A stretch of 64,000 bases of DNA from Chitiniphilus shinanonensis DSM 23277 (GTDB taxonomy: Bacteria > Pseudomonadota > Gammaproteobacteria > Burkholderiales > Chitinibacteraceae), in the NCBI RefSeq assembly GCF_000374805.1, contig NZ_KB895338.1, positions 124,001 to 188,000 on the forward strand. Reading direction: 5' to 3'. The notes beneath the pieces are model-generated. The model made no database searches. It saw only the letters and a list, made by a program, of their open reading frames with translations, and was not told the origin of the DNA. The position numbers were made by a program, and so were the translations under genes. Of this stretch, positions 61,988-64,000 are shown piece after piece; position 1 is the stretch's first letter, and the number at the start of each line of letters is the position of its first letter.

Positions 61988-62545
61988 TCAGACGGTCATC
62001 AGTTCTTTTTCTTTCTCGGCAAGCAGCTTGTCGACTTCGGCGATGTACTTGTCGGTGAGCTTCTGGACATCGTCCTGACCACGACGCTCGTCGTCCTCGG
62101 AGATCTCCTTGTCCTTCACCAGCTTCTTCAACTGGTCGTTGGCGTCGCGTCGCACGTTGCGCACCGCCACGCGGGCATCCTCGGCCTCGCCGCGCACCAC
62201 CTTGGTCAGGTCCTTGCGGCGTTCCTCGGTCAACATCGGCATCGGTACGCGGATCACGTCGCCGTTGGTGGCCGGGTTCAGGCCCAGGTCGGAATCGCGG
62301 ATCGCCTTTTCCACCTTGGCGACCATGGGCTTTTCCCACGGCTGCACGCCGATGGTGCGGGCGTCGATCAGGTTGATGGCGGCCACCTGGTTCACCGGGG
62401 TGGGGTTGCCGTAGTAGTCGACCATGATGTGGTCGAGCAGGCCGGTGTGCGCACGGCCGGTGCGGACCTTGGCCAGATCGGTCTTCAGTGCCTCGACCGT
62501 CTTCTGCATCTTGGCTTCGGTGTTCTTCTTGATATCGGCAATCAT
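61988..62545 (-). CDS. frr: ribosome recycling factor
   Basis: 185 residues, standard length. Recognised by the three-helix/beta domain pattern: [60 protein letters not shown], then the C-terminal helix hairpin with [23 protein letters not shown] 62545 is the standard start; the frame extension to 62686 runs through the pyrH terminator. Confidence 0.97.
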   Translation of the reverse strand: MIADIKKNTEAKMQKTVEALKTDLAKVRTGRAHTGLLDHIMVDYYGNPTPVNQVAAINLIDARTIGVQPWEKPMVAKVEKAIRDSDLGLNPATNGDVIRVPMPMLTEERRKDLTKVVRGEAEDARVAVRNVRRDANDQLKKLVKDKEISEDDERRGQDDVQKLTDKYIAEVDKLLAEKEKELMTV

Positions 62546-62559
62546 GAGGCTGTCCTTTC

Positions 62560-62592
62560 TGCGAAAACAAACAGGCGGAGCAAGCCGCCTGT
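62560..62592 (-). terminator. Rho-independent terminator after pyrH
   Basis: Stem ACAGGCGG (62571-62578) / CCGCCTGT (62585-62592), loop of 6 nt, followed on the minus strand by TTTGTTTTC. It separates pyrH from frr, which then depends on read-through or its own promoter. Confidence 0.8.
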
Positions 62593-62651
62593 CGGGGCAC
62601 CCAAGGGAAGATGCCTTGGTATTCCTGGGTCGTCGGGTGACGTCCGTAAAC

Positions 62652-63476
<825 letters not shown>

Positions 63477-64000
63477 TTAGACCTTGGCGGCCGCGGCTAC
63501 TTCAGCAGCATAGTCCACCACTTTCTTCTCGATGCCTTCACCGACCACGAACAGGGTGAAAGCGTTCACTTTGGCGGAGTTGTTTTTCAGCAGTTGCTCG
63601 ATGGTGACCTTGTCGTCCTTGACGAACGGCTGGCCCAGCAGGGTCACGTCCTTCAGGAACTTCTGCACGGTACCGTCGGCGATCTTTTCCAGCATGGCTT
63701 CCGGCTTGCCGGCTTCCTTGGCACGCTCGATGGCCACGCGGCGCTCGGTTTCGATCAGTTCGGCCGACACGCCGCTGGCGTCCAGCGACTTGGGCTTGGA
63801 GGCGGCGATGTGCATCGCGATGTCCTTGCCCAGTTGCTCGGCGCCACCCTCGAAATCGACCAGCACGCCGATCTTGGAGCCGTGCAGGTAGGCGGCCAGT
63901 TGGCCGGCGGTGGTGTAACGCACGAAGCGACGCAGCGTGATGTTCTCGCCCAGCTTGGCGATGATGGCCTTGCGGGCCTCTTCGACGGTCTCGCCCGAAG
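63477..64000 (-). CDS. tsf: elongation factor Ts, N-terminus cut by window edge
   Basis: C-terminal part of EF-Ts, the nucleotide exchange factor of EF-Tu. Visible residues include [56 protein letters not shown] and [20 protein letters not shown]. About 174 residues are seen; the gene starts outside the window. The stop is at 63477. Confidence 0.95.
   Translation of the reverse strand, partial: SGETVEEARKAIIAKLGENITLRRFVRYTTAGQLAAYLHGSKIGVLVDFEGGAEQLGKDIAMHIAASKPKSLDASGVSAELIETERRVAIERAKEAGKPEAMLEKIADGTVQKFLKDVTLLGQPFVKDDKVTIEQLLKNNSAKVNAFTLFVVGEGIEKKVVDYAAEVAAAAKV

Overview
The window is a GC-rich chromosomal segment (roughly two thirds G+C by eye) from a Gram-negative bacterium. The minus-strand block tsf-pyrH-frr-uppS-cdsA-dxr-rseP-bamA-skp-lpxD-fabZ-lpxA-lpxB-rnhB (64000 down to 50778) is the standard proteobacterial order. 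Together with the scpA-scpB/trpS neighbourhood, the PHP phosphatase, NasS/NasT and the GH9 plus ROK sugar-kinase pair it points to a betaproteobacterium, most likely a chitin- or chitosan-using member of the Neisseriales (Chromobacteriaceae/Chitinibacteraceae type). The genus cannot be named from sequence alone.

Layout. 1-2309: a truncated chemotaxis receptor and a MerR-type metal regulator, both on the minus strand. 2432-18901: an unusual plus-strand cluster of twelve genes, several joined by ATGA or TGATG overlaps. It encodes a 111-residue protein, a ~1298-residue polypeptide carrying three different peptidase modules, a cytosolic subtilase, two small proteins resembling trypsin-co-occurring (Trypco2-like) domains, four members of one unrecognised paralogous family, two proteins sharing another unrecognised domain, and one further unknown. 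No protein in it has a visible signal peptide. 19188-21531: a lone ParA-like ATPase and a frameshifted GNAT-GNAT-pentapeptide gene. 21616-24236: serB, then nasT-nasS without nitrate-assimilation genes. 24391-29131: a cyclotransferase coupled to a secreted protein with ChiA-N-like Ig repeats, then recJ and a PGM-like gene. 29218-37632: segregation proteins, trpS, an M50 protease, a YciO-family protein, a PHP phosphatase, a SemiSWEET, cysM and a HAD phosphatase. 37967-46687: an AraC regulator, an oxidoreductase, hldD, GH9 glycosidase, ROK kinase, ung, a PilZ-like protein and a TrmH-type methyltransferase. 46763-50635: HDOD protein, membrane-anchored methyltransferase, motB, motA. 50778-64000: envelope, isoprenoid and translation genes.

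The 2.4-18.9 kb cluster is the best candidate for an undescribed system. Its core is a set of intracellular proteases (chymotrypsin-fold, permuted papain, papain-like and subtilisin) with Trypco-like partners, which suggests a protease-executed defence or conflict system. Four paralogs that share a hydrophobic/amphipathic core and a beta-rich C-terminus could be the sensing, assembling or membrane-active components. Its first gene is preceded by four 11-bp direct repeats in exact helical phase.

The intergenic spaces also hold short non-autonomous repeat elements. One is a MITE-like family with GACAAAACC termini (full copies near 36.0 and 37.8 kb, a half copy near 39.9 kb, a possible relative near 6.8 kb). 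Another is a long palindrome near 12.6 kb, and two related low-complexity inverted-repeat elements lie near 13.85 and 41.84 kb.
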